A stretch of 60,493 nucleotides of DNA from Eggerthellaceae bacterium (GTDB taxonomy: Bacteria > Actinomycetota > Coriobacteriia > Coriobacteriales > Eggerthellaceae): the NCBI GenBank assembly GCA_910575165.1, contig CAJTDS010000017.1:1-60493 (forward strand), read 5' to 3'. A model generated the notes under the pieces. That model saw nothing but the letters and a program-made list of their open reading frames with translations. It was not told the origin of the DNA and searched no databases. The position numbers and the translations under genes were made by a program. This document shows, piece by piece, positions 47,985-56,942 of this stretch; positions within the stretch are counted from its first letter, which is position 1; every line of letters begins with the position of its first letter.

Positions 47985-48353
47985 CTAACATTCGCGGGTA
48001 TCTCGCTTGTCGCAGAGCCACTGCTGGCTCCAGAGCATCATGTCAGCGAGGATGGGCACGAAGCTCTGGCCGAGATCGGTGAGGGTGTATTCGACCCTCG
48101 GGGGAATCTCTCGATATATCTCACGATGGATCAACCCGTCAGCCTCCAGCTCGCGCAACTGCTTGGTAAGGGTGGATTGGGATATGCCGTCTATCCTTCG
48201 CATGAGCTCGCCGAAGCGCTGCACTTCATAAGTGGCGACATACCAGAGGATGAGTATCTTCCACTTCCCGCCGAGCACGGCTTGCATCCGGCTCATGGAC
48301 TCGCAGCGAGCCATCGCCCTCTCGTCAGTGAACTTGTTATCGGCCATCTGCAA
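47985..48353 (-). CDS. HxlR-family winged-helix regulator
   Basis: 122 residues. MARCESMSRMQAVLGGKWKILILWYV has the family cysteine near residue 17 and the GGKWKILIL helix, followed by RFGELMRRIDGISQSTLTKQLRELEADGLIHREIY and the wing VEYTLTDLG. HxlR/YodB-type regulators sense redox or electrophile stress through the N-terminal Cys. Divergent from the radical SAM gene, with a dyad GTACT-N16-AGTAC between them (about 48388-48413). Confidence 0.88.
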   Translation of the reverse strand: MQMADNKFTDERAMARCESMSRMQAVLGGKWKILILWYVATYEVQRFGELMRRIDGISQSTLTKQLRELEADGLIHREIYREIPPRVEYTLTDLGQSFVPILADMMLWSQQWLCDKRDTREC

Positions 48354-48474
48354 ACACCCCGCATGATTCCATTAGTGCAATTTTGCGTACTACAACCATA
48401 TAAGATCAGTACTAGCAATTCAAACGCTACTTGGTCATCCTTGTGCAAAAGCCACGAATGCAAGGAGGACAGAC

Positions 48475-49407
48475 ATGCACTACACCGGAACGATCTGGAG
48501 GCCGCCTTACGAGACGGGCTCTCTCATAGTCGAGGCGACGGCGGGATGCACCCACCACAAGTGCAAGTTCTGCACGCTTTACGAGGATCTGCCCTTCAAG
48601 TTCAAGCCAGCCCCAAAGGAGCACATCGAGGCCGACTTGCTAGAGGCGCAGACGTGGTATCACGACCCGCTCCGCAAGGCGGAAGGGCGGCTGTTCGAGA
48701 TCGACAAAGCGAGCTACGACCGCGTGTTCCTGTCTGGGGCAAACCCCTTCGGACTCAAAGCGAAGCATCTGCTTGAGATCGCCGACCTTGTCCACGAATA
48801 CTTCCCAGAATGCGAAAGCATTGGGTGTTTCTCGCGCGTGACCGACGTGACGTGCAAGTCCGATGCAGAGCTGCGCGAGCTTGCTGCTGCTGGATACGAC
48901 GGCCTTACCCTCGGAATTGAGACCGGCGATGATGACGCGCTCGCGTTCATGGACAAGGGATACGAGGCGAAAGAAATCGTCGAGCAATGTGCACGGCTTG
49001 ATGCCGCCGGGATCAGCTACGCGTTCTTCTATCTGGCTGGCATATCAGGGAAAGGACGGGGCATCGAGGGGGCTCGAAGGACCGCCGTCGTTGTGAACCA
49101 GACCAACCCTTGGCTTGTGGGGGTGAATATGCTCACTATCTACCCAAGCTCGGAACTCTATGAAGAGATCGTCGCTGGGAGCTGGCAGGAGGAAATGGAG
49201 GTCGAGAAGTACGAAGAGGTGAAGGAACTCGTTGCGAACCTCACCATCGAGACCGAGTTCGCAATGTTGGGCGCATCGAACCCCGTGATGCTGAGAGGGA
49301 GGCTACCCGAACGCAAAGAGCAGATAACCTCTGCGCTCGATTCCATCATCAACGACATCGGCGAAGAGAGACTGCGGAGCTACAGATCGAATCTGAGGCA
49401 TTTGTGA
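48475..49407 (+). CDS. Radical SAM protein
   Basis: 310 residues. GCTHHKCKFCTLYEDLPF holds the CxxxCxxC cluster motif and YDGLTLGIETGDDDAL and FYLAGISGKGRG are the strand motifs of the Elp3/B12-type family. No extra cluster domain is seen. Similar short radical SAM proteins are often adjacent to regulators. Substrate unknown; HxlR next door may control it. Confidence 0.88.
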   Translation: MHYTGTIWRPPYETGSLIVEATAGCTHHKCKFCTLYEDLPFKFKPAPKEHIEADLLEAQTWYHDPLRKAEGRLFEIDKASYDRVFLSGANPFGLKAKHLLEIADLVHEYFPECESIGCFSRVTDVTCKSDAELRELAAAGYDGLTLGIETGDDDALAFMDKGYEAKEIVEQCARLDAAGISYAFFYLAGISGKGRGIEGARRTAVVVNQTNPWLVGVNMLTIYPSSELYEEIVAGSWQEEMEVEKYEEVKELVANLTIETEFAMLGASNPVMLRGRLPERKEQITSALDSIINDIGEERLRSYRSNLRHL

Positions 49408-49408
49408 T

Positions 49409-49783
49409 TCAGGAAAGAGCGGCTTGTGCGTTAGCCGCCCAGCAAGCGAGGATTATTACCATGGCGGCTGCCAGCACCACTGCTGTGCCGCACAGAAACG
49501 GACGAACTGCTTTTCGACTCACGCCATGAACGAGCCCCATGTTGTACAGCTTGTTGCTGAAGCAATACATCAGTCCCATCAGCGCGTTCGCTCCGCACAT
49601 AATCAAACTGGCAGGAAGCATGGTTATCGAAGAGCCCCACCTATCGATTTGCCCCGAGGCATTCCAATGCAACGGCACTTCTACATCTGGCGGAAATTGC
49701 GCGACTACGAAAAGACACGCAAGAGCTGGAGCAGCGATAACCGCGATCCAGAAGAGAATAGAAAGTATCGTTTTCTTCTTCAT
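49409..49783 (-). CDS. DUF1648-domain membrane protein (124 aa)
   Basis: 124 residues. Three hydrophobic helices; between the first and second, DVEVPLHWNASGQIDRWGS matches DUF1648 as in the SdpI immunity/signalling family. Convergent with the radical SAM gene (stop codons one base apart). Starts one base after the upstream gene's stop. Confidence 0.8.
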   Translation of the reverse strand: MKKKTILSILFWIAVIAAPALACLFVVAQFPPDVEVPLHWNASGQIDRWGSSITMLPASLIMCGANALMGLMYCFSNKLYNMGLVHGVSRKAVRPFLCGTAVVLAAAMVIILACWAANAQAALS

Positions 49784-49784
49784 C

Positions 49785-50789
49785 TCACGGATTAACGTTT
49801 TCCCGAATTGCCTGGACGAACATTTGCGGATCGTCGAGGCTCAGGCCGATTGCCCGGACGCGCTTCTTGCCGAGCATCGTGCGAACCTCTACGGATCGGT
49901 TGGCCACGACCCAAACGTTCGCTTGGTAGAAGGTCCCATAATTGAGCTTGTCCGCTTTATCAAGAACGCCGGTGTCGCTTTCAGAAAGGCACACCTTCTC
50001 GATATCGGAAAGCGGAATCACTGCTTCCATCTGGATGCCGCATTCCAGACGAACGCAACCAGTGCCTATTGCGGCAGGACGCATCACGCGCGCCCGCGCA
50101 TCGCCTATGAGCCAGACGGCAGCATAGATAGATAGCGCCGTCACGACGCATGCAGCGATCACGCTCCACTGCGACACCAGGAGGTGCACCGCGATGATCT
50201 CCACCGGGAACGCGAGCGCGAGGCCGAGCATCATGCTCATATAGCCACCGGCGTTGTGGTAGCTGAAAGCGCTCTCTCCCGGAAGCACATAGGGTCTCTT
50301 TCTCCACGAGAGCAATGCGTAGTACCAGACGCTGAGCTCGGCTGCTGCCATGTTTGCAGGCGCATCCTTTCTCACGAGGTAGAGCATCGTCTCTTTGAAC
50401 CAGACCATGGGGTCTGCGCTGGCTTTCCTCGCCGACTTGTAGGCATTACCCACCTTCAGACACTCCTTGACTGCGATGGCAATCTCGAAAGGCACCAACG
50501 CAGCGAACAGATACGGCAGCACGCCAGCATCGGCAGACCCGAGCGCGAAGACGCTCAGCCCGTACCCGACCCAGATGACGGGTATGACCGAGAGCAACGT
50601 GAGCTTTCTCGGCCTTACGACGAGAAGGTAGAAGCCGAGAGGTATCCCGATCATGAAGTCGAGCGGCAAAGCGATGCCTTCGATGCGGCTTGGTATGTAT
50701 GGAGCGGAGACGGCGCCGTAGGTGTAGAGAGCAAGACCCAGCAAGCAGAAGCCGATCAAGCTCAATCGCTGCCTTCTTGCTGCATCCAT
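49785..50789 (-). CDS. Hypothetical membrane protein (334 aa)
   Basis: 334 residues. About seven hydrophobic helices in the first 240 residues, with a cytoplasmic loop (LKVGNAYKSARKASADPM), then a soluble PH-like end (LECGIQMEAVIPLSDIEKVCL, VEVRTMLGKKRVRAIGLSLDDP). Coupled to the DUF1648 gene. PH-like tails in such pairs suggest a membrane stress function, which is inference. Ribosome site GGAGGGAGAAGAG. Confidence 0.65.
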   Translation of the reverse strand: MDAARRQRLSLIGFCLLGLALYTYGAVSAPYIPSRIEGIALPLDFMIGIPLGFYLLVVRPRKLTLLSVIPVIWVGYGLSVFALGSADAGVLPYLFAALVPFEIAIAVKECLKVGNAYKSARKASADPMVWFKETMLYLVRKDAPANMAAAELSVWYYALLSWRKRPYVLPGESAFSYHNAGGYMSMMLGLALAFPVEIIAVHLLVSQWSVIAACVVTALSIYAAVWLIGDARARVMRPAAIGTGCVRLECGIQMEAVIPLSDIEKVCLSESDTGVLDKADKLNYGTFYQANVWVVANRSVEVRTMLGKKRVRAIGLSLDDPQMFVQAIRENVNP

Positions 50790-50810
50790 CTCTTCTCCCT
50801 CCTTGCTTCA

Positions 50811-50850
50811 CTGGGACAAATTCTCCCAGTGGCTCTGAACTGGCATTTCT
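50811..50850 (+). repeat. Palindrome-plus-tail element, copy b
   Basis: CTGGGACAAATTCTCCCAG, then TGGCTCTGAACTGGCATTTC, 22 bp upstream of the 334-residue gene. Confidence 0.65.
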
Positions 50851-50857
50851 ATGCCGA

Positions 50858-51418
50858 TTACATCGGCTTCAGGTTCTGGTTCAGCCTGTCGACCATCCAA
50901 GCGAGACGTTTCTCGCGACCGGCGTCGGTCTTTGCATCAAGATAGGCCCTCGTGTAGGTCTTCCTCACCGAAGGCGACATGTCGAGGAAGTTCGCGTGCG
51001 CCGTCTCATAGGGTTCGAGTATCTGCGCTATGCGCTCTATATCCTCTTCGGTGATGCCGGGAGACTTCGGGGCATCCCATTGGCCGTTTGCCTTCGCCTC
51101 CTCGATCTTCACACGACCATGCTCGGTCATAAGCCCACGTTTCTCAAGATCTGCGACGATCTTCTTGTTCTTCTCGGACCATTTGCTGTTGGGCCTACGC
51201 TGAGAGAAGTACTTGCGATAGGATACGTCGTCTATCTTCTGCATCTGCCCATCGATCCAGCCGTAGCAGAGCGCCTCCTCAAGCGCCTCGGACGCCTTGA
51301 GGGTCTCAGGCCCTCCCGCTTTGCCGAAGATGAGCCAGACGCCTTCGTCGGATACGGCGTTCTCGCTCAGCCAGTGTCTAAACTCGTCTCTATCAGCGAG
51401 TCGCAGCTCTTCGCTCAT
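50858..51418 (-). CDS. YdeI/OmpD-associated-like protein
   Basis: 186 residues from the ATG overlapping the methyltransferase stop (ATGA). VWLIFGKAGGPETLKASEALEEALCYGWIDGQMQKIDDVSYRKYFSQRRPNSKWSEKN is the family core, with the C-terminal FLDMSPSVRKTYTRAYLDAK helix. YdeI-like proteins are implicated in resistance to cationic peptides or bacteriocins in some bacteria. Co-operonic with a methyltransferase and MerR regulator. Confidence 0.82.
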   Translation of the reverse strand: MSEELRLADRDEFRHWLSENAVSDEGVWLIFGKAGGPETLKASEALEEALCYGWIDGQMQKIDDVSYRKYFSQRRPNSKWSEKNKKIVADLEKRGLMTEHGRVKIEEAKANGQWDAPKSPGITEEDIERIAQILEPYETAHANFLDMSPSVRKTYTRAYLDAKTDAGREKRLAWMVDRLNQNLKPM

Positions 51419-52017
51419 GACTGCCTCCTGCATACGACACAATACGCTTTCCCGCCCATAATGGTTTGGACCTCAACCGCAAAGTCCGCATTCTGCGCTG
51501 CCGAGAGGATCTCACTCTCTGCGTGCATCCCATAACCGAACTGGGTATGCGAATAGGTTTTGAGAGATTGGTTCGTGTAATGGGTGCCGATAAAGAGGCC
51601 GCCGGGCTTGAGCACGCGGGCGATTTCAACGAAGCCCGAAGCCAGGTCCTCCCAGAAGTACAACGTGTTAATGGTCAGAGCCTTGTCGACCGTCGCGTTT
51701 TCAATCGGCATATCATCCACGGGGCAGCAGAGAAGCTCGACGTTCTTACCTTTCAGTCTGTGCTTGGCGGACTTCAGGACATCGCCAGAGATATCCGTAC
51801 CGATCAGGCGGCAATCGCACCTGCGAGCGACCCTCTCCATCATGACACCGTTGCCGCAACCTATGTCGAGGACGGTGTCGCCAGCCTGAGGACGAAGGAG
51901 CCTCTCGGTCACTTCGTACATCTGCGCGTTCTGACGATTCATGACGGCCATCACGATACGTCCGCCTGTTCCCCGTGGATTGGCGAACTGCTTTGCTATG
52001 TACTTGTTAAGGCTCAT
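51415..52017 (-). CDS. Class I SAM-dependent methyltransferase
   Basis: 200 residues from the ATG overlapping the merR stop. VLDIGCGNGVMMERVARR is motif I, TDISGDVLKSAK the acidic loop, VDDMPIENATVDKALTINTLYFWED motif IV region, and VLKPGGLFIGTHY motif VI. It resembles UbiE-like small-molecule methyltransferases. A TTG at 52023 would add two residues but the coupled ATG is better placed. Substrate unknown. Confidence 0.88.
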   Translation of the reverse strand: MSLNKYIAKQFANPRGTGGRIVMAVMNRQNAQMYEVTERLLRPQAGDTVLDIGCGNGVMMERVARRCDCRLIGTDISGDVLKSAKHRLKGKNVELLCCPVDDMPIENATVDKALTINTLYFWEDLASGFVEIARVLKPGGLFIGTHYTNQSLKTYSHTQFGYGMHAESEILSAAQNADFAVEVQTIMGGKAYCVVCRRQS

Positions 52018-52400
52018 TTGCAACTGCTTTTGATCTCATGCTCGTAGAACTCTATCTTCTTATCAAGATGGTCGAGGTTCTCCTGCCATTTGGAAATCGT
52101 GGCGATGACGCTCTCCCGATGGCTGACCAGCATGGCCATCCGCTCTTCGAGCGTTGAATCACCCTTTGCACGCAAGTCCGCATATCGCTTGATCTGCGCA
52201 AGCGGCATCCCGGTTTCCTTCAGACGCTCGATGAAGGCGATCCAGGCAAGGTCAGCCTCGTCGTATTCTCTATGGCCAGATGCGTTCCTCTCTGGCGAGA
52301 CAAGCCCTTTGCGCTCGTAGAAGTGCAGGGTGCTCACGGGAAGTCCAGTTCGCTTCGAGAAATCCCCGATCTTCAAAAGATCCTCCTTGACCTCAACCAT
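52014..52400 (-). CDS. MerR-family regulator
   Basis: 128 residues. KIGDFSKRTGLPVSTLHFYERKGLVSPERNASGHREYDEADLAWIAFIERLKETGMPLAQIKRYADL is a typical MerR N-terminal domain; the C-terminal coiled helix ends in EIKSSCK with a single cysteine. Divergent from the carboxymuconolactone decarboxylase-like gene, with 54 bp between starts, so one promoter site probably controls both. Confidence 0.92.
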   Translation of the reverse strand: MVEVKEDLLKIGDFSKRTGLPVSTLHFYERKGLVSPERNASGHREYDEADLAWIAFIERLKETGMPLAQIKRYADLRAKGDSTLEERMAMLVSHRESVIATISKWQENLDHLDKKIEFYEHEIKSSCK

Positions 52401-52454
52401 GGTTCAGATTCTAGCATCTAGCTCACATATTCGGATCAAGAGGAAGGAAAGCAC

Positions 52455-52826
52455 ATGAACGAGCGCTACGAGAGGGGCTTGGAGCTCCTACAGCGGGTCG
52501 ATGGAGAGGGCGGAGCACAGGTGGTAGATTCACTGAAAGATATCGTACCCGATGTCGGCAGGTACATCATCGAGTTCGCTTTCGGAGACATCTATGCGCG
52601 CGAGGGCCTCTCCCTACGCGACCGTGAGCTCGCTACCATCGCGAGCCTTTGTACGCAGGGAGCCTGCGAGCCTCAGCTGAAGGTGCACATACGCGGTGCG
52701 CGAAACGCAGGGTTGACGGTAGAACAGGTCATCGAGACCTTCGTACAGCTCATCCCGTATGTAGGATTCCCGAGAGTCCTGAACGCGATCAGCGCAGCAA
52801 GAGGCATAATCCATAAGATAGACTGA
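52455..52826 (+). CDS. Carboxymuconolactone decarboxylase-like protein
   Basis: 123 residues behind AAGAGGAAGGAAAGC. The AhpD/CMD fold is clear: YARIEGLSLRDREL-like REGLSLRDRELATIASLCTQGACE, then QLKVHIRGARNAGLTVEQVIETFVQLIPYVGFPRVLNAI. The CxxC of AhpD peroxidases is not present, so it fits the decarboxylase/4-carboxymuconolactone-like branch. MerR-regulated by position. Confidence 0.85.
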   Translation: MNERYERGLELLQRVDGEGGAQVVDSLKDIVPDVGRYIIEFAFGDIYAREGLSLRDRELATIASLCTQGACEPQLKVHIRGARNAGLTVEQVIETFVQLIPYVGFPRVLNAISAARGIIHKID

Positions 52827-52841
52827 GACGTGCCATAGAGG

Positions 52842-53210
52842 TCAGAAGACCTCTATGGCGACGGAGGGCTCGACGTGGATCGAGAGGTCCTCATTGTCGC
52901 CGTTCGTGCGGAACTCGACGTCGTCCCAGCCCTCGCCTATGCGGCAGAACTCGTAGGGGATCTCCTGCTCGTCGAGCTCGCCGAGCGCCTCGACCACGTT
53001 GCTCACGTCGCAGAGGAGTCCGACGTACCACTTGATGTCGTCCCAGCCGAAAACGACGCAGCCATCCTCCTCGTCGAAGAAGTCGGGCTGGCGCTCGCTG
53101 CTCATGAGCGGGTAGCCGTCGAGCCCCTCGCTGATGAAGTCGACACGATCGCACATGAGGTCGTAGCCCTCTCGGGTGGTGGCTATCCTGACTTCGCTTC
53201 TGTATCCCAT
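52842..53210 (-). CDS. Mobile-element protein, paralogue of 30011 (122 aa)
   Basis: 122 residues behind AAGGAAAGGAATGC. Shares with 30011-30394 the opening (MGxxSxVxIAxTxEGY), a central GCVxFGW and an acidic C-terminus with IHVEPSVAIEVF versus LHVDVSLETVIY. Intact here. It follows a possible degenerate array repeat upstream at 53943-54307. Confidence 0.65.
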   Translation of the reverse strand: MGYRSEVRIATTREGYDLMCDRVDFISEGLDGYPLMSSERQPDFFDEEDGCVVFGWDDIKWYVGLLCDVSNVVEALGELDEQEIPYEFCRIGEGWDDVEFRTNGDNEDLSIHVEPSVAIEVF

Positions 53211-53282
53211 GATGCATTCCTTTCCTTGTGATGTTCGAAGTTCTGGAGGCCGCCGACTCGTGCGAGCCGACGGCCATGGATG

Positions 53283-53942
53283 CTAGCTTCTAGGGGCTAT
53301 ACGGCAGGTGTCCTCGCGCACGTAGTTGTTGATGTTCCAGGGCCAATCGCCGTCATGGTCGTAGCGCTTGACGTAGGGCACGCCGGTCATGTCCTGTCCG
53401 TTGCGCCTGCCGTCGCCGAAGCCTGCCACCTCGAAGAGCTTGTAGCCGCACTCGTACTCGCGCATCCAGACCTTGTCGCCGACGCGCACCTCAGAGACCG
53501 GGATCTCCTCGGCGTCGAGGAAGGCACCGAGCCTCAAGGCCTCGGGCATCGCGGCGTCGAAGGTGTGGAGCATCTCGTCGAAGTCGTGGTAGTACTCCTC
53601 ACGGGACGGGTCGATCTGCTTCCGTCCGACCGGGTTCTAGTCCTCGTCGTAGTCGAGCTCGATGCGGTCGACGATCTTCCATCCGTCGATGACGTAGACG
53701 CCGTTGTCGCCCTGGTCGCCGAGTCGGTCGAAGCGGTCGATGCCGAGACTGAGGGAACCTCCGAAGAAGTTGCCCACTACTTGGGCCATTCGCGCCCATC
53801 CGTAGGAGTCGGTGCTCGGGGGACGGTACCCCTGAAGCTCGCAGTACTTTAGGAGCGGCTCGACCGTGTCGCGTCCTCCGTTCCAGTGAAGGTAGAGCGC
53901 CAGGACCTTTTCCGGCGTGGTGATGACGGCTCGGTTTCCCAT
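53283..53942 (-). pseudogene. MGNRA-family protein with amber codon 102
   Basis: The whole 219-codon frame matches the intact paralogue at 23579-24232, but codon 102 is TAG (53637-53639) where the paralogue has Trp in DEDWKAVG. After the stop the frame goes on NPVGRKQ ... FDAAMPEALRLGAFLDAEEIPV without further breaks. Start has AAGGGAGGTCATCAAG. A single TGG to TAG change explains it, so the damage is recent. Confidence 0.85.
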
Positions 53943-54307
53943 CTTGATGACCTCCCTTTCGGTGCGGCGGCCGCCCTGTGCGACCGCCTCGTGGCCAGGA
54001 GACGGCATGCGGTTCCGGCAAGCTGCAAGGAGGAAAGCGGCATCTTCGCAAAGGCCTTAAGGCCGCAACCTGCACCAGCTCGGGTGCGAGCAGCCTGAGC
54101 TTGTGCGGGTTTTGTGCAGGATGTCCGCGCCTTGCGGCGTGCGCCGGGTTCCATGCGAGAGTGACTGGACTGGAGGCGGGGCAGGGCGGTGCATGCGCCA
54201 GGAGGTCATAGGAAACGCGCCATCGATGCCGGAGAAGGCATGGGGGAACCACGTGGACAAATTGTCCACATAGGCCTGAACTGGCGTTATTTCGAGTAAA
54301 GCGAGCT
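53943..54307. other. Intergenic region, degenerate relative of the array repeats
   Basis: 365 bp with no gene. It keeps in order GCTGCAAGGAGGAAAGCGG, GGGTTTTGTGC, GCGCCTTGCGGC and CATGCGAGAGTG, comparable with repeat 6, but the helices are poor. The palindrome-plus-tail element c (54252-54290) lies at the right end. Confidence 0.4.
54252..54290 (+). repeat. Palindrome-plus-tail element, copy c
   Basis: CGTGGACAAATTGTCCACAT and then AGGCCTGAACTGGCGTTAT. Confidence 0.65.
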
Positions 54308-54583
54308 TCAGGCGGGAACGTCGTCCGCCACGATCTCCTCAACGAACCAGCGCGGATCCTCGTAGTACAGCTGCTTCTTCGAGCCCCCGATGCTGACCGT
54401 GTAGCATAGCCCGTCGCCCCCGACCCGCTTGGACGAACGGCGGCAAACGGAGTAGACCTGGTCGATCGGGTAGGTCCTGCCGTCGTACCACTGGATGGAA
54501 AGCGGCCGGATGCGCCCGTCCTCGTCGACCCGCATTGTCACGCTGACGCAGCGCTTCACCCTTCCGTTGATGCCCTGGACCAT
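54308..54583 (-). CDS. Hypothetical protein after the Y-polymerase gene (91 aa)
   Basis: 91 residues with GGTAGGAGGGAGCC before ATG. MVQGINGRVKRCVSVTMRVDEDGRIRPLSIQWYDGRTYPIDQVYSV has the beta-rich form of the small proteins usually encoded after UmuC-type polymerases in Firmicutes and Actinobacteria; ends in a helix EEIVADDVPA. Overlap or coupling with the polymerase is nine bases away. Confidence 0.65.
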   Translation of the reverse strand: MVQGINGRVKRCVSVTMRVDEDGRIRPLSIQWYDGRTYPIDQVYSVCRRSSKRVGGDGLCYTVSIGGSKKQLYYEDPRWFVEEIVADDVPA

Positions 54584-54592
54584 GGCTCCCTC

Positions 54593-55866
54593 CTACCTCA
54601 GGAACCCGATGGGGTGGACGGTGTTGTCGCGCTTGATGTCGAGGGTGCCCATCACCTCGTCGGTGAGCTCAACTACGCGGTGCACGCACTTGTTCCCGAA
54701 CCTGCGGCGCAGCTCGTCTACGGCGAGGTCTAGCCTCTCGCGCTTCAGGATCTCCTCGGCGTCCCCGAAGAGGTCGACCTGGAGCGGCTCCCTCATGGTC
54801 ACGAGGTTGGAGGTCCTCACATGGATGGCTCGGATCGCATGGCACTCGTCGAGCGGCTGGTTCTCGCGGATCAGCTCCATGGTCATGTTCGCTATGTCGC
54901 TCGTGAGGCATGTTGGCACGCGCAGGGTACGCTGGCGCGAGTAGCCGGTGAAGTCGTGGGCGCAAACTCCCACCGCGATCGTCCTGCACCGGAAGAGGGA
55001 CTCGCGCAGGCGCTGGGACACGGACTCTGAGAGCAGCCAGACGAGCGCCTTGACGTCGGCCTCGCAAACCAGGTCGCGAGGCGCGGTGAGCCCGTTGCCG
55101 ATGCCCTTGATGACGTAGTCCACGTCTGTGCACGCTTAGGGTCCATCACGCGCACGGGGCTCATGTCCTCGCCGCGCGCGAAGGAGCGCAGCATGAAGCC
55201 TATCTTGCCGAAGCGGTTCTTCAGGAAGTAGTCGCCTGCATGGGCGAGGTCGCCTATGGTCTCGTAGCCCGCCGCATGGAGCTTCCTCATGGTGGCAGGT
55301 CCCACATAGATCATCTCGGAGGCGGGCATGGGCCATGCGAACTCCTTGTAGTTGTCCCTTGTGATCTCGATGGTGCCGTCGCCTGGGTCGGTGTCGCTGC
55401 CGAGCTTGGCGAAAACCTTGTTCCAGGAGACGCCGACGGAGACCGTGAGCCCGAGCTTCTCCTTAACGCGCTCGGAGATCTCCTGTGCGATGAGCATCGG
55501 GTCGCCTCCGAGGAGGTGAAGGGACCCGGTCACGTCTATCCAGGACTCGTCGAGCCCGAACGGCTCCACCTGGTCGGTGTACTCGTAGTAGAGCAGCCGC
55601 GCGAGCTTCGAGTAGCGCTTGTAGGCGGTGTAGTCCGGCGGCACGATGATGAGGTCGGGGCACTTCTGCTTCGCCTGCCAGATCGCGTCTGTCGTCTTAA
55701 CTCCCGCCGCCTTAGCCTGCCTGGACTTGGCGAGGATGATGCCACTGCGCTTCTCCGGGTCGCCCGCGACGACCACGGGCTTGCCGCGCAGGCTCGGGTC
55801 GAGGTGCTGCGCGACGGACGCGTAGAAGGCGTTCATGTCGATGTGCAGCATCGCTCTGTCGCGCAT
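54593..55866 (-). pseudogene. Y-family DNA polymerase (UmuC/DinB-like), frameshifted
   Basis: Start at ATG behind ACGGAGGTGAAA. AMLHIDMNAFYASVAQ, PVVVAGDPEKRSGIILAKS and the catalytic-type PFGLDESWIDVTGS (D-E) are intact, as is KVFAKLGSDTD. Near 55122-55127 one base is missing: the frame of ...VMDPKRAQT shifts to VDYVIKGIGNGLT and continues to PIGFLR. Corrected length would be 424 residues, normal for the family. A LexA-like box is upstream. Confidence 0.85.
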
Positions 55867-55887
55867 TTTCACCTCCGTTATAAATTA

Positions 55888-55901
55888 GGAACATTTGTTT
55901 G
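55888..55901. promoter_or_regulatory. LexA/DinR-like box upstream of the Y-family polymerase
   Basis: GGAACATTTGTTTG fits the gram-positive SOS pattern CGAAC-N4-GTTYG except for one terminal base; 22 bp upstream of the start codon. Confidence 0.55.
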
Positions 55902-56001
55902 ATAAGCGGATTTAATATATACCGACTTTTCGCGCCTGCCGTCAATCGAACAGATTGTGGAGTTTCTCGCGTGGGATGCGAGCGGAGCGCGGGTAGATCA
56001 A

Positions 56002-56039
56002 CGTGGACAAATTGTCCACGTATGTCTGAACTGATATTT
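56002..56039 (+). repeat. Palindrome-plus-tail element, copy d
   Basis: CGTGGACAAATTGTCCACG, then TATGTCTGAACTGATATTT, in the 308-bp gap between the polymerase and the next gene. No other feature is seen in that gap apart from the LexA-like box. Confidence 0.65.
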
Positions 56040-56174
56040 CTTCGCAAAAAACGAAGCCGAATCCTCGTAGCGATACAATTTCTGCATCGACTCGTGATTT
56101 CGTCCATGTCCCATGGACGCCCATCTGGAGCCTCGCAGAGTCTTGATAATGAGCATGACGGATTAGGGGGATCT

Positions 56175-56942
56175 ATGCCTGAGAGCGGATACGACATCTT
56201 CACCTTCGGTTGCGGGGGCTTCTTCGAGGGATGGCACGAGTTCAGGGTCGAGGATCACGACAGCAGCTTCACCGCCGTGCTGGAGGACAAGCGCGCGGGC
56301 GAGCCTGTCTATACCCGGAGGATGACAAAGTCCGAAGTCGATGGATTCGAGCGGCGCATTGACGCGATAGGCGTGCCCGACTGGTTCTGCCACTACGACA
56401 ACTGGCGCGTTCTCGACGGCACGCAATGGGAGATGTCCTATCACGGCGACGAGTGCTCCGGGTCCAACGCGTTCCCGGAGGGCTTCTCGAAGCTGGTGCG
56501 TTACCTCGCTGATGACTTCGGCTGCGAGTGCTTCAGGGGCTACGAGGGCTTGGAGAAGGAGTTCGGAGCCGACCCAAATCCCATCGAGCATATAGCGGCA
56601 TATGCGATGCGCCTTCCCGACCGCCCGGAGGACGAATGCGAGGCGGAATACCGGAAGCTGCATCACGAGATGCTCAGGGACTTCGATGCGCTCGTGCGAG
56701 CGGAGCCGAGGTTCGTGAACTACATGGAGCTGGTCGAGAAGGGTGGCGCTCCCATGGGATCCGAGACGATGAGGGAATGCGACGTATCCACCCTCGATGC
56801 GGATACCATCGTCGCCATGCTCATCTACATCTACCGCGAGGACAGGTTCTGCGGATACCAAGAGCATTTCCTGGAGTACCTGAAGGACGGCACCTTCAAA
56901 CGCTGGCTCGACCGACTTGAAGAACTCGTCCTTTTGAGCTGA
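56175..56942 (+). CDS. Hypothetical protein with DUF6508-like C-terminus (255 aa)
   Basis: 255 residues from ATG behind TAGGGGGATCT. The N-terminal ~150 residues (YDIFTFGCGGFFEGWHEFRVEDHDSSFTAVLEDKR) look like phage or plasmid stress proteins. The end, TLDADTIVAMLIYIYREDRFCGYQEHFLEYLKDGTFKRWLDRLEELV, matches the DUF6508 pattern of a helical C-terminus. Function unknown. Confidence 0.65.
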   Translation: MPESGYDIFTFGCGGFFEGWHEFRVEDHDSSFTAVLEDKRAGEPVYTRRMTKSEVDGFERRIDAIGVPDWFCHYDNWRVLDGTQWEMSYHGDECSGSNAFPEGFSKLVRYLADDFGCECFRGYEGLEKEFGADPNPIEHIAAYAMRLPDRPEDECEAEYRKLHHEMLRDFDALVRAEPRFVNYMELVEKGGAPMGSETMRECDVSTLDADTIVAMLIYIYREDRFCGYQEHFLEYLKDGTFKRWLDRLEELVLLS

